From assembly GCA_033721095.1 (NCBI GenBank), contig JAWWBG010000038.1, positions 1 through 16,163 on the forward strand: a stretch of 16,163 nt of DNA. Reading direction: 5' to 3'. The translations under genes were made by a program, and so were the position numbers. A model generated the notes under the pieces. That model searched no databases and was not told where the DNA came from. It saw only the letters and a list, made by a program, of their open reading frames with translations. This DNA comes from JAWWBG01 sp033721095. Lineage in GTDB: Bacteria; Actinomycetota; Nitriliruptoria; Nitriliruptorales; Nitriliruptoraceae. Positions 1-7,324 of the stretch are shown piece by piece. How positions within the stretch are numbered: position 1 is the first letter of the stretch; every line of letters begins with the position of its first letter.

Positions 1-10
1 GCTACGCCCG

Positions 11-22
11 CCCCCCCCCCCC
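11..22. repeat. C12 homopolymer tract
   Basis: Twelve consecutive C residues on the plus strand (G12 in the sense of the binding-protein gene) lie just beyond that gene's TGA at 34-36. The tract is outside the coding region, so a length change would not alter the protein. It may be a slippage-prone tract or a sequencing problem. The first 33 bases of the window hold nothing else recognisable. Confidence 0.8.
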
Positions 23-33
23 ACCCGGCCGAC

Positions 34-1059
34 TCAGTAGCCCAGGTAGCGCAGGCTCTCGACATTCTCGGCGGTGACCGTGGTCGCCGGGAGCTGGATG
101 CGGCTCGGGACCTCGGGCTCGACCAGGTCGTCCATGGCAGCGCCAAGGGCGATCAGGCGCGCCAGGCGAACTGCCGAGGCGGCCATCGACGGGTTGTAGA
201 GGAACGTCGCCTTGTACAGGCCGCCCTCCGCGATGGCATCGAAGGCATTGCTCGAACCACCCGCGCCAGTGACGAACATCTCGTCCTCGCGGCCGGCGTT
301 CTCGATCGCTGCCACGACGCCTTCAGCCATGTCGTCGTCGTGCGTGTACACGGCGTCGATCTGCTCCTGTGCCTGCAGGATCGCCTCCATGACCTCGAGG
401 CCACGGTCGGGCAGGAAGTCAGCAGGCTGCTGGGCGACGATCTGGATCCCGTCGCCACACAGCTCCGCGATGGCGTCGGCGAAGCCCTGCGTCCGCAGGT
501 CCGTGACCGAGATGCCGGCCAGGCCCTGGATCTCCACGACGTTGCCCGAGCAGTCGAGCTGCTCGGCGATGTACTCGCCGGCAGCCTTTCCGATCCCGTA
601 GTTGTCGCCGCCGATCCACGTCCGGTAGGCGGCCGGGGTCGAGAATTCACGGTCGACGTTGATGACGGGGATCCCCATCTTCATCGCCTCGAGCGCCACC
701 GGCGTCAGTGCGTCACCTTCGTGCGGCAGGATGATCAGCGCGTCTGGCGACTCGTTGATCAGGGTCTCGACCTGCGAGGCCTGGGAAGCAGAGTCGTTCG
801 TCCCCTCGATGGGAATGAACTCGACGTCGTCCCAACGGTCGGCCTCGGCGGTCGCGTTGTTCGTGATGGCCGCCAGCCACCCGTGGTCGGCCCCCGGGAA
901 GCTGAACGCGATCCGAACGGTGCGTCCATCAGGGTTGTCGTCGCCGACTTCGACGCCGGCGTCGCCGTTCGTGGACGCGGGCGCCGGCTCGTCATCGGCA
1001 CAGGCGGTGAGCACGAACATGCCCGCCACCGCGAGTGCGAGTGTCTTCTTGATCTTCAT
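34..1059 (-). CDS. Sugar ABC transporter substrate-binding lipoprotein (RbsB/YtfQ-like)
   Basis: Extracytoplasmic sugar-binding component of an ABC importer, last gene of the operon with the RbsA-like ATPase and RbsC-like permease. The 341-residue product begins with a lipoprotein signal (MKIKK, hydrophobic core, lipobox LTAC with Cys20), an acidic linker, then a periplasmic-binding-protein type 1 fold from about residue 45. The phrases NVVEIQGLAGISVTDLRTQGFADAI and VYTHDDDMAEG resemble the YtfQ/RbsB family from memory, so a pentose or galactofuranose-like ligand is possible but not shown. An in-frame GTG four codons upstream falls inside the purine-rich GAGAGG ribosome site, so ATG at 1059 is preferred. 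A 90-bp gap with a strong hairpin separates it from the permease gene. The class is secure; the ligand is unknown. Confidence 0.93.
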   Translation of the reverse strand: MKIKKTLALAVAGMFVLTACADDEPAPASTNGDAGVEVGDDNPDGRTVRIAFSFPGADHGWLAAITNNATAEADRWDDVEFIPIEGTNDSASQASQVETLINESPDALIILPHEGDALTPVALEAMKMGIPVINVDREFSTPAAYRTWIGGDNYGIGKAAGEYIAEQLDCSGNVVEIQGLAGISVTDLRTQGFADAIAELCGDGIQIVAQQPADFLPDRGLEVMEAILQAQEQIDAVYTHDDDMAEGVVAAIENAGREDEMFVTGAGGSSNAFDAIAEGGLYKATFLYNPSMAASAVRLARLIALGAAMDDLVEPEVPSRIQLPATTVTAENVESLRYLGY

Positions 1060-1081
1060 GGTGTGTTGCACCTCTCTTCCA

Positions 1082-1102
1082 GCGCCGCCGACCTGGCGGC
1101 GC
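1082..1102 (-). promoter_or_regulatory. Intercistronic GC-rich hairpin between permease and binding-protein genes
   Basis: Perfect inverted repeat: arms GCGCCGCC and GGCGGCGC with a 5-base loop, in the 90-bp gap between the permease stop and the binding-protein start. No T-run follows in the transcribed direction, so it is not a classical intrinsic terminator. In sugar operons such hairpins often stabilise or process the mRNA so that binding protein is made in excess; that role here is inference. Confidence 0.6.
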
Positions 1103-1149
1103 AGTGGTCGTTCTGTTGGGTCCGGACGGTCCGGGCTGCCCTCCTCAGA

Positions 1150-2142
1150 TCAGTCGTCGCGCCGTTGCAGGACGACGGCGGCGACGATGATCGCTCCCTT
1201 GACGATCTGCTGGATCTCCACAGGGAGGTTGAGAAGATTGAGGAGGTTGAAGATGAGCGCGAAGGTGAGCACGCCGAGCGTTGTCCCCACGATCGTGCCC
1301 TTGCCCCCGGCGAGGCTGGTGCCACCGATGACGACCGCGGCGATGGCATCGAGCTCGAGGAGGTTGCCGGCGACGGGCGACGCCGAGGCCAGCCGCCCGG
1401 ACAGCAGGACGGCGGCGATGCCGGTGCAGAGGCCGGACAGGACGTACACACTGAAGACGATGCGATTCACGCGGATGCCGGAGATCCGCGCTGCCTCGCG
1501 GTTGCCGCCGACGGCGACGACGTAGCGCCCGTAGGCGGTCCTGTTCAAGAGCACCCAGGCCGCAATCGTGACAAGGAGGAAGACGAGGATCGGGACGGGA
1601 ATCCCGAGCAGATCGCCGTTGCCGAACCAGCGAACGGCGTCCATCCGTGCAACCGAGATCGGTTGCTGATCGCTCATCCAGAGGGCGATGCCGCGCGCCG
1701 CCAGGAACATCGCGAGCGTGGCGATGAACGGCACGACGCGCCCGAACGTGATGGCGGTCGCGTTGACAGCGCCGAGAAGGATCCCAAACGCGATGGCGCC
1801 GACAATGAAGGCCAGGCCATCGATCCCGGACAGCGCCTCGGCGAGGGTCCCGCCGGCCACCGATGCAGCAGCCAGCATGGCACCGACGGACAGATCGATA
1901 CCAGCTGTGACAATCACGAACGTCATGCCCATGCTGATGACGCCGACGACGCTTGCCTGCTTGAGCACCGTTTCCATGTTCGACAGGGTGAGGAAGCGGT
2001 CGCTGACAAAGACGCCGATGATGAGCAGCAGCACGACCACGCCGGCGAGCGCGTAGTCGCGGACCTCGAGCCCACGGGCTCGGGACACGAGTTCGTCGAT
2101 CCGTTGCCGAGCCTCGTTCGCCTCGTCGAGCGTCTCGCTCAC
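1150..2142 (-). CDS. Sugar ABC transporter permease (RbsC-like, BPD_transp_2 family)
   Basis: Inner-membrane channel subunit of the sugar importer, 330 residues, normal for RbsC. After a charged cytoplasmic N-terminus (about 1-30) come multiple hydrophobic helices. The family motif TAGIDLSVG follows the second or third helix, the coupling segment GRYVVAVGGNREAARISGI (the site that meets the ATPase) is intact, and the C-terminal LDAIAAVVIGGTSLAGGKGT block is typical. The GTG start at 2142 overlaps the TGA of the upstream ATPase gene (GTGA, 4 bp), indicating translational coupling. No truncation or missing motif is seen. A homodimer with the double ATPase and the lipoprotein would form the complex. 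Which sugar is moved cannot be told from the permease. Confidence 0.95.
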   Translation of the reverse strand: MSETLDEANEARQRIDELVSRARGLEVRDYALAGVVVLLLIIGVFVSDRFLTLSNMETVLKQASVVGVISMGMTFVIVTAGIDLSVGAMLAAASVAGGTLAEALSGIDGLAFIVGAIAFGILLGAVNATAITFGRVVPFIATLAMFLAARGIALWMSDQQPISVARMDAVRWFGNGDLLGIPVPILVFLLVTIAAWVLLNRTAYGRYVVAVGGNREAARISGIRVNRIVFSVYVLSGLCTGIAAVLLSGRLASASPVAGNLLELDAIAAVVIGGTSLAGGKGTIVGTTLGVLTFALIFNLLNLLNLPVEIQQIVKGAIIVAAVVLQRRDD

Positions 2143-3650
2143 GCCGCCTCCCTCACCAGCTTCGTGTTGACGCAGTAGTCGAGGATGTCGGCCTCCGACA
2201 GCTCGTCGCCGCCGCCCTCGGCAACGATCCGGCCATCGGACATGACGAGGATCCGGTCGCAGAATCCCACCAGCTCCGGAAGTTCCGAGGAGACCATCAC
2301 AACAGCAAGCCCACTCGCCGCGAGCTCGGCGATGACCTTGTAGATCTCGGCCTTCGCTCCGACGTCGACGCCGCGCGTCGGTTCGTCGAGCAGCAGGACC
2401 TTGCAGTGTCCGAGGAGCCAGCGCGCGAGCACGACCTTCTGCTGGTTGCCGCCGGAAAGTTCCCCGGCGCGGCGCGAAGGGTCGTCGGGCTGGGTGTCGA
2501 GGACACGCAGCTGTTCGTGTGCTTCGGCGCGTTCCGACTGGCGGTCGATGAACCCGGCGCGAACGAACCGGCCGAGGTCAGCCAGCGAGACGTTGTTGAC
2601 CAGGGGCCAGCCCAGGAGCAGGCCCTGGGACTTGCGTTCCTCGGGGGCCAGCCCGACGCCGCGCTCGACGGCCACGTCCGGTCGTCCCGGAGGCAACGGC
2701 GCGCCATCCACATGGACGCTTCCGCCATCGATCCGTTCCAACCCGACGATCGCGCGCAACAGTTCCGTCCGCCCCGCGCCGACCAGGCCGGCCACTCCGA
2801 GGATCTCCCCGGTTCTGACCTCGAAGCTGACGTCCTGGACGTCGGGAGTTCGCGTGAGGTTGCGAACCTGCAACATCGGGCTGCCGAACTCGGGTTCGCG
2901 CTGCGGAAACATCTCCGACAGCGGGCGACCCACCATGTGCGCCACCAGCTCACTGGCTGGCGCGTCGGCGGGCAGGCCCGTCGCGACGGTCGCGCCGTCC
3001 TTGAGGACCGTGACCCGGTCGCCGATCCGCCTGACCTCGTCGAGGCGGTGAGAGATGTAGATGATCCCAACACCCTCTTGCTTGAGGCGTTCAACGACCG
3101 CAAAGAGGGCGGTGATCTCGTGGTCATCCAGCACGGCCGAGGGCTCGTCCATGATCAGGACCTTGACCTGCCGGGAGAGTGCCCGCGCAATGGACACGAT
3201 CTGCTGGGCGGCCGGCCGCAGCCGGGAGACGGGCGCGGTCGCCGGAATCTGCGGGTGCTCGAGTCGCTCGAAGAGCCGTCGCGTCTCCTCGATCATCGCT
3301 CGACGGTCGAGCAGGATTCGGCCGCGACGCTCGTGTCCCAGGAACACGTTCTGCGCGACCGTGAGGTCGCTGACCAGGTCGAGCTCCTGGTAGATCGTCC
3401 CGATCCCCCGATCGATCGAGGTGAGCGGATTCCCCGGCGGCACGGGCTCGCCCTCGACGAAGACCTGCCCACGGGTCGGGATCACCGCGCCCGACACACA
3501 CTTGATCAGGGTCGACTTGCCCGCGCCGTTCTGGCCCACGAGGCAGTGCACCTCGCCGGCGTGGAGGTCGAAGTCCACCCCGGACAAGGCGACGACACCC
3601 GGGTACTCCTTGACGAGTTCCCGGACTTCGAGCAGCGCAGGCGCCGCCAC
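2139..3650 (-). CDS. Sugar ABC transporter ATP-binding protein, double ATPase (RbsA-like)
   Basis: Energises the sugar importer. One chain carries two nucleotide-binding domains, as in RbsA/MglA/XylG. Domain 1 has Walker A GQNGAGKST near residue 39, Walker B VLIMDEPSAVL and the degenerate signature LRPAAQQ usual for this half. Domain 2 has the family's degenerate Walker A (GLVGAGRTELL), a full signature (ELSGGNQQKVVLARWL) and Walker B LLLDEPTRGVD. The reading frame extends to a TTG at 3686, but GTG at 3650 is preceded by GGGAGGG at short spacing and sits immediately before the conserved first strand (LLEVRELVKEYPG). The TTG has no good ribosome site and overlaps a possible -10 box. It is first in the operon and overlaps the permease by 4 bp. 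Family certain; start moderately sure. Confidence 0.93.
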   Translation of the reverse strand: MAAPALLEVRELVKEYPGVVALSGVDFDLHAGEVHCLVGQNGAGKSTLIKCVSGAVIPTRGQVFVEGEPVPPGNPLTSIDRGIGTIYQELDLVSDLTVAQNVFLGHERRGRILLDRRAMIEETRRLFERLEHPQIPATAPVSRLRPAAQQIVSIARALSRQVKVLIMDEPSAVLDDHEITALFAVVERLKQEGVGIIYISHRLDEVRRIGDRVTVLKDGATVATGLPADAPASELVAHMVGRPLSEMFPQREPEFGSPMLQVRNLTRTPDVQDVSFEVRTGEILGVAGLVGAGRTELLRAIVGLERIDGGSVHVDGAPLPPGRPDVAVERGVGLAPEERKSQGLLLGWPLVNNVSLADLGRFVRAGFIDRQSERAEAHEQLRVLDTQPDDPSRRAGELSGGNQQKVVLARWLLGHCKVLLLDEPTRGVDVGAKAEIYKVIAELAASGLAVVMVSSELPELVGFCDRILVMSDGRIVAEGGGDELSEADILDYCVNTKLVREAA

Positions 3651-3675
3651 GAGCCCTCCCGCGGGTGACGAGCCG

Positions 3676-3707
3676 GACGAAGACAAGCAGGGCGGCTTCG
3701 TCTTGTC
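3676..3707. repeat. Two interleaved inverted repeats in the sugar operon upstream region
   Basis: GACGAAG (3676-3682) is mirrored by CTTCGTC (3696-3702), and GACAAG (3682-3687) by CTTGTC (3702-3707). The two pairings cannot fully form together, so the DNA or transcript could adopt alternative hairpins, or these are overlapping half-sites for a dimeric regulator. They surround the candidate promoter. Confidence 0.5.
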
Positions 3708-3709
3708 AA
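3681..3709 (-). promoter_or_regulatory. Candidate promoter of the sugar ABC operon
   Basis: On the minus strand a perfect TTGACA (-35) at 3709-3704 is followed after 17 bases by TTGTCT at 3686-3681, a poor -10 box. A start site a few bases later would leave a short leader before the GTG at 3650 and would exclude the upstream TTG start. The -35 box sits inside CTTGACAAG, a short palindrome that could also be a regulator site. The spacing and -35 are good, but the -10 is weak, so this is tentative. Confidence 0.35.
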
Positions 3710-3710
3710 G
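3698..3710 (-). promoter_or_regulatory. Candidate ROK operator, copy 1 (upstream of sugar operon)
   Basis: Reads CTTGACAAGACGA in the sense of the operon and matches CTCGACAAAACGA upstream of the ROK regulator gene at 11 of 13 positions, both differences being transitions. It overlaps the TTGACA box, where a repressor would block transcription. Only two copies were spotted by eye, so the assignment is tentative. Confidence 0.35.
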
Positions 3711-3740
3711 GAATGAAGTCCCCCATCATCGCGAACGAAC

Positions 3741-3754
3741 CCACGGATCTTTGC
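3741..3754. promoter_or_regulatory. Small palindrome TTGCC-N4-GGCAA upstream of the sugar operon
   Basis: A perfect 5-bp-arm inverted repeat with a 4-base centre lies in the 179-bp space between the exporter permease stop and the sugar ATPase start. It could be an operator or a weak transcript end for the exporter genes, but no T-run follows on the minus strand. Just beyond it are three GTGTCC copies (3772-3777, 3802-3807, 3810-3815) of unknown meaning. No convincing intrinsic terminator was found in this space. Confidence 0.3.
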
Positions 3755-3829
3755 CTCACGGCAACCGAAAAGTGTCCGCGCCCTCTTACGGCGATCGTAG
3801 GTGTCCCGGTGTCCGCAGCGAGGCTGGTG

Positions 3830-6631
3830 TCAGTCGACGGCGACGGTGGGCGTCACGTGCCGCGCAGGCCATGCCGCCAGGAGGCAGACGACGATGAGCA
3901 GCACGGTCAGCAGGCCCAGGGCTGTCACCAGCGTGCCGACATCGACGACGAATGCCAGTTGGCTGAAGCCGACCGCAAAGAGGGCTCGCAGGACGGCCAG
4001 GCCCACGAGCAGCCCGAAGACGCCTCCCGTCAGCGCGACGACCAACGGCTCCGCCACGACGGTGACCACCAGCGCCCAGCGCGGCAATCCAATCAGGCGG
4101 AGGACGGCCAGCGCAGGTCGGCGTTGCCGAGTCGAGCGGACAAGGGCCGCCGCCACGGCGACGACGGCGACGGCCAGGCCGAGCAGCAGGATCAACGCGA
4201 AGACGTCCGTGAATGTCCGGTTGACGGAGACCACGTCGGCGGCGACCTGGTCGACCGTCTCGGCGTCGAGGCCGCGACCCCGATGTGCCTCCTCCATGGC
4301 TGTCGCCAACTCGTCGGGGGCAACGCCCTCCGCCGCGCGGGCCAGGACGAGGTTGGCGCCGACCGACGCTGCCAGGTCGTGGTACTCGGCACGATTCACG
4401 AAGACCGTGTCGAGCAGGAAGGTGTCGAGCACCGCCACGAGCTCGAACCGGCGCAGGGATGGGCCCAGGTCGAGGACGATCTCGTCGCCGACACGCGCTC
4501 CCGGCGGAAGCCCGTAACGATCGACCACCGCCTTGTCCACGTCGCGGACGACCGCCGCGAGCGCCTCCGCGGCGGTCCGGTATTCCGGAAGGGCCTCGGC
4601 AAGCCCGAACGACTGGACATCCACGAGCTCGGGGCTCGCTGCCGCGAGTCGAACGGGATAGCGCAGGCGCAGGATCGGGTCCGCCTCGCTGGCCCGGGAT
4701 CCGTAGGCGTCCTCCGGCACCAGCACGGACGGAACGGCCGCCACCGCGTCGGCGGCCGCGAGCTCGGCAACACGCAGGGGATCGACGCCGGCAACGGACG
4801 TGGCAATGACGTCGAGCCCGCCGGCCTGCCGCTCGGCCGGGATCATCATCGCGTTGCCGAGCACATGCAGTGCCGCGGCGACGAACAGGACCACGCCGAA
4901 CGTCGCATGCAGTCGACCCGTGCGGCCGGCGGCAGCCTCGGCCCACGCACCGGCGGTGCGCAGGGCAACCTGCCAGGCGCCGCGAGGCACCCAGGCCCGC
5001 AGCTGACGAAACACCAGCCGAAACCGACGCGAGAGCAGCGTGGCGGTCGCCGCGACACTGAGGACACCCGCGGCAACCAGGATCCCGAAGCCAGTCTCGA
5101 ATCCCTGCGAGAAATCGGCAAGGAGCCCAGCGCCGACGGTCGCCCACACCAGCGCCCCGAGCGCGAAGAGGTCGTCCACACGTTGCAAACCGACGGCGCG
5201 GCGACGGGCATGCGTCCACCACGACAAGCCGACGAGGGTGAGCCCCATGTACCGCAGTGCATCAGAGGCCGGCCCGCCGGCAATGCCCATCCCGAACATC
5301 GCGGCCCCGGCGACCAGGAGCACCGTGGGTCGACGCGGCCGCAGGGGCTCCCCGGGGATCTGCTCGACCGGACCACGCAGGAGTGTGTCGAGCTCGACGC
5401 CTGCAAGCCGTCGACCTGCGGCCCGGCCGGCCAACATCGCGACGACGAGCACGATGAGCAGGCCCGTCGCGAGCACGCCGATGTCGATGTCCGTCGGCAA
5501 GGCGACCTGTTCCCGGCCCCGACCCGCAGCGAGGGTTGCGAAGTGGTCGGACAGGGCCCGCGCGAGCACCCGGGCCAGGGGGATGGCGCCGACGAGACCG
5601 AGCGCCCCGCCCGCAACGGCAAGGATGCCCGTCTCGATGGCAACGAGCCGCATGATCGTGCGCCGACCGACACCGAGCGTCCGGAGCACGGCGATCTCGC
5701 CGGAACGATCCTCGGCGTGTCCCGTCACGAGCTGCACGGTCGCGATGCCCGCCGCGGCGATGACCAGCAACGCGAGCGTGAACAGAATGGCCTGGAACTG
5801 GCCCCCTTCGTCCTCGGCAATCGCAAGCTGGTCGAGAAGGACGTCATCCGACTCGAGGTCGAAGCTGCGCACGTCGGACTCGATGGTGCGCAGCAGCCGC
5901 TCGGTGCCCGCCGGTGTGTCGTCGGCGGCAGCGAGGTGCAGCACGTTCACGAAGGGACCGAAATCGACCGCACGCTGCAGCACGTCGCGACGGAGCAGGA
6001 CATTCGGGGTCCGGTGCAGGTCGGCGACGTGCCTGTTCTCCACGATGCCGGCCACGGTGACGTCCAGGGGTACAGCGCGAGCCTCGCGGACGTCCGCGAT
6101 GCCTCCGCTGGCGTTGCGCTCGATCGAGCGGTGGACGGCGACGACCAGCGAAATCGGATCGCCGACCGCCACGTCGAGGCGATGCGCCAGCCGCTCGTTG
6201 ACGATCACCTCGTCAGGTCTCAGGCGGAGGACATCCGCCGAACCGTCGACAGCCTCCAGCGGGGAGAAGGTCTGCTCCTCCGCGCCGAGTCCCATGACAA
6301 GCGCGTCCGGCTCGTCCCGCCCATCGTGCGAGACAACGGCCGACAGGATCAGCCGGGGCGCATGACCCGACAGCCCTTCGATGGAGTTGACCGCCACCAA
6401 GCGGGCCAGGGGCAGCGCAATGGCCCCGTCTTCGGCACTCGTCACCTCGACGTCGACCTCTCCCCACTCGGCATGCGCGTCGGCCACGAACAGCCGCTCG
6501 AGGCTGTCGCCGGCGGCCAGCGAGCCGGCCGCGCCGAGTGTCATCAGGGCGATCGTCAGGACGACGACGAGAGCTCGGGCGGGCTGGCGACGTGCGCCGC
6601 GGAGCCAGACGGCAGCAGCCTGCCGACTCAC
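3830..6631 (-). CDS. ABC transporter permease with two FtsX domains
   Basis: Membrane component of a Type VII (MacB/LolCDE-type) ABC system, 933 residues, in the size range of actinobacterial double-FtsX permeases. Helix 1 (about 20-40) is followed by a large extracytoplasmic domain (about 41-280), then three helices forming FtsX domain 1 (about 284-410). A middle cluster of four or five helices (about 435-600), a second external domain (about 605-805), and FtsX domain 2 (about 811-925) complete it. The coupling segments GEIAVLRTLGVGRR and PALAVLRLIGLPRW are intact in the two halves, so one chain can probably act as both permease subunits. The GTG start at 6631 overlaps the ATPase stop (GTGA, 4 bp). 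These systems release lipoproteins, export compounds or do mechanical work across the envelope; the substrate here is unknown. Confidence 0.92.
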   Translation of the reverse strand: MSRQAAAVWLRGARRQPARALVVVLTIALMTLGAAGSLAAGDSLERLFVADAHAEWGEVDVEVTSAEDGAIALPLARLVAVNSIEGLSGHAPRLILSAVVSHDGRDEPDALVMGLGAEEQTFSPLEAVDGSADVLRLRPDEVIVNERLAHRLDVAVGDPISLVVAVHRSIERNASGGIADVREARAVPLDVTVAGIVENRHVADLHRTPNVLLRRDVLQRAVDFGPFVNVLHLAAADDTPAGTERLLRTIESDVRSFDLESDDVLLDQLAIAEDEGGQFQAILFTLALLVIAAAGIATVQLVTGHAEDRSGEIAVLRTLGVGRRTIMRLVAIETGILAVAGGALGLVGAIPLARVLARALSDHFATLAAGRGREQVALPTDIDIGVLATGLLIVLVVAMLAGRAAGRRLAGVELDTLLRGPVEQIPGEPLRPRRPTVLLVAGAAMFGMGIAGGPASDALRYMGLTLVGLSWWTHARRRAVGLQRVDDLFALGALVWATVGAGLLADFSQGFETGFGILVAAGVLSVAATATLLSRRFRLVFRQLRAWVPRGAWQVALRTAGAWAEAAAGRTGRLHATFGVVLFVAAALHVLGNAMMIPAERQAGGLDVIATSVAGVDPLRVAELAAADAVAAVPSVLVPEDAYGSRASEADPILRLRYPVRLAAASPELVDVQSFGLAEALPEYRTAAEALAAVVRDVDKAVVDRYGLPPGARVGDEIVLDLGPSLRRFELVAVLDTFLLDTVFVNRAEYHDLAASVGANLVLARAAEGVAPDELATAMEEAHRGRGLDAETVDQVAADVVSVNRTFTDVFALILLLGLAVAVVAVAAALVRSTRQRRPALAVLRLIGLPRWALVVTVVAEPLVVALTGGVFGLLVGLAVLRALFAVGFSQLAFVVDVGTLVTALGLLTVLLIVVCLLAAWPARHVTPTVAVD

Positions 6632-7293
6632 GATTCGTCGAGGTGGCCGTCCACCAGCCGGACCCGTCGGTCGGCACGGCCTGCGACATCAAGATCATGC
6701 GTTACGAGCACAACCGTCACGCCATCGTCGGCCAACGACGCGAACGTGTCCGCCAGGCCCGCCGCGTGCTCGCTGTCCAGCTGGCCCGTGGGCTCGTCCG
6801 CAAGGAGGATGTCCGGATTCGATGCAATCGCCCGTGCGACGGCCACCCGCTGGACCTGGCCACCCGAGAGCTCCGACGGCATCGCGTCACCACGGCCTGA
6901 CAGCCCGACGCGATCGAGAACCTCGGCGGTGCGCGTCTCGATCTCGCGGCGGGAGTCGCCGCGAAGGACGAGGGGCAGCTGGACGTTCTCGGCGGCGGTC
7001 AACTGCGGCAGGAGGTTGAGGCGCTGGAGGACGAAGCCCATGCGTCGCCGCCGAAGGTCGGCGCGTGCGTCCTCATCCTGGGCGGTGACCTCGACGCCAT
7101 CCACCACGACGGTGCCGTCGTCCGGAACGAGCACGCCGGCCACGCAGTGCAGCAGCGTCGTCTTTCCGCTCCCCGATGGTCCGGTCACAGCGAGGAACTC
7201 GCCGGGTTCGACATCGAGCTGCACACCGTCCAGCGCGACGACTCGTGCGTCACGCGACCCGAACGACTTGCGGAGGCCGCGGACGGCGATCAT
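6628..7293 (-). CDS. ABC transporter ATP-binding protein (LolD/MacB/FtsE type)
   Basis: The 221-residue ATPase partners with the FtsX permease that follows with a 4-bp overlap. It has Walker A GPSGSGKTT (38-46), Q-loop FVLQRLNLLP (about 87-96), signature LSGGQ (about 142-146), Walker B ILLADEPTGQLD (about 162-173) and the H-loop VTHD; length and motifs fit the LolD family. The frame is open further upstream, but that part overlaps the ROK gene's 3' end and lacks family character. ATG at 7293 precedes the conserved IAVRGLRKSFG start, though the nearest purine run (GGGAGAG) is 14 bases upstream, longer than ideal. It begins 31 bp after the ROK gene, so the three are probably co-transcribed. Confidence 0.93.
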   Translation of the reverse strand: MIAVRGLRKSFGSRDARVVALDGVQLDVEPGEFLAVTGPSGSGKTTLLHCVAGVLVPDDGTVVVDGVEVTAQDEDARADLRRRRMGFVLQRLNLLPQLTAAENVQLPLVLRGDSRREIETRTAEVLDRVGLSGRGDAMPSELSGGQVQRVAVARAIASNPDILLADEPTGQLDSEHAAGLADTFASLADDGVTVVLVTHDLDVAGRADRRVRLVDGHLDES

Positions 7294-7324
7294 GGACGAC
7301 AGGATGGCTCTCCCTGTCCGGGGT

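Noticed and set aside
340..2178. Long plus-strand open frame opposite the permease and binding-protein genes
   Set aside because: The opposite strand carries complete RbsC and RbsB family motifs; this frame is compositional noise.
3651..3686. TTG start 12 codons upstream for the RbsA-like ATPase
   Set aside because: No ribosome site is seen, the residues are a Ser/Gly stretch outside the family, and the codon coincides with a possible -10 box. It is not excluded outright.
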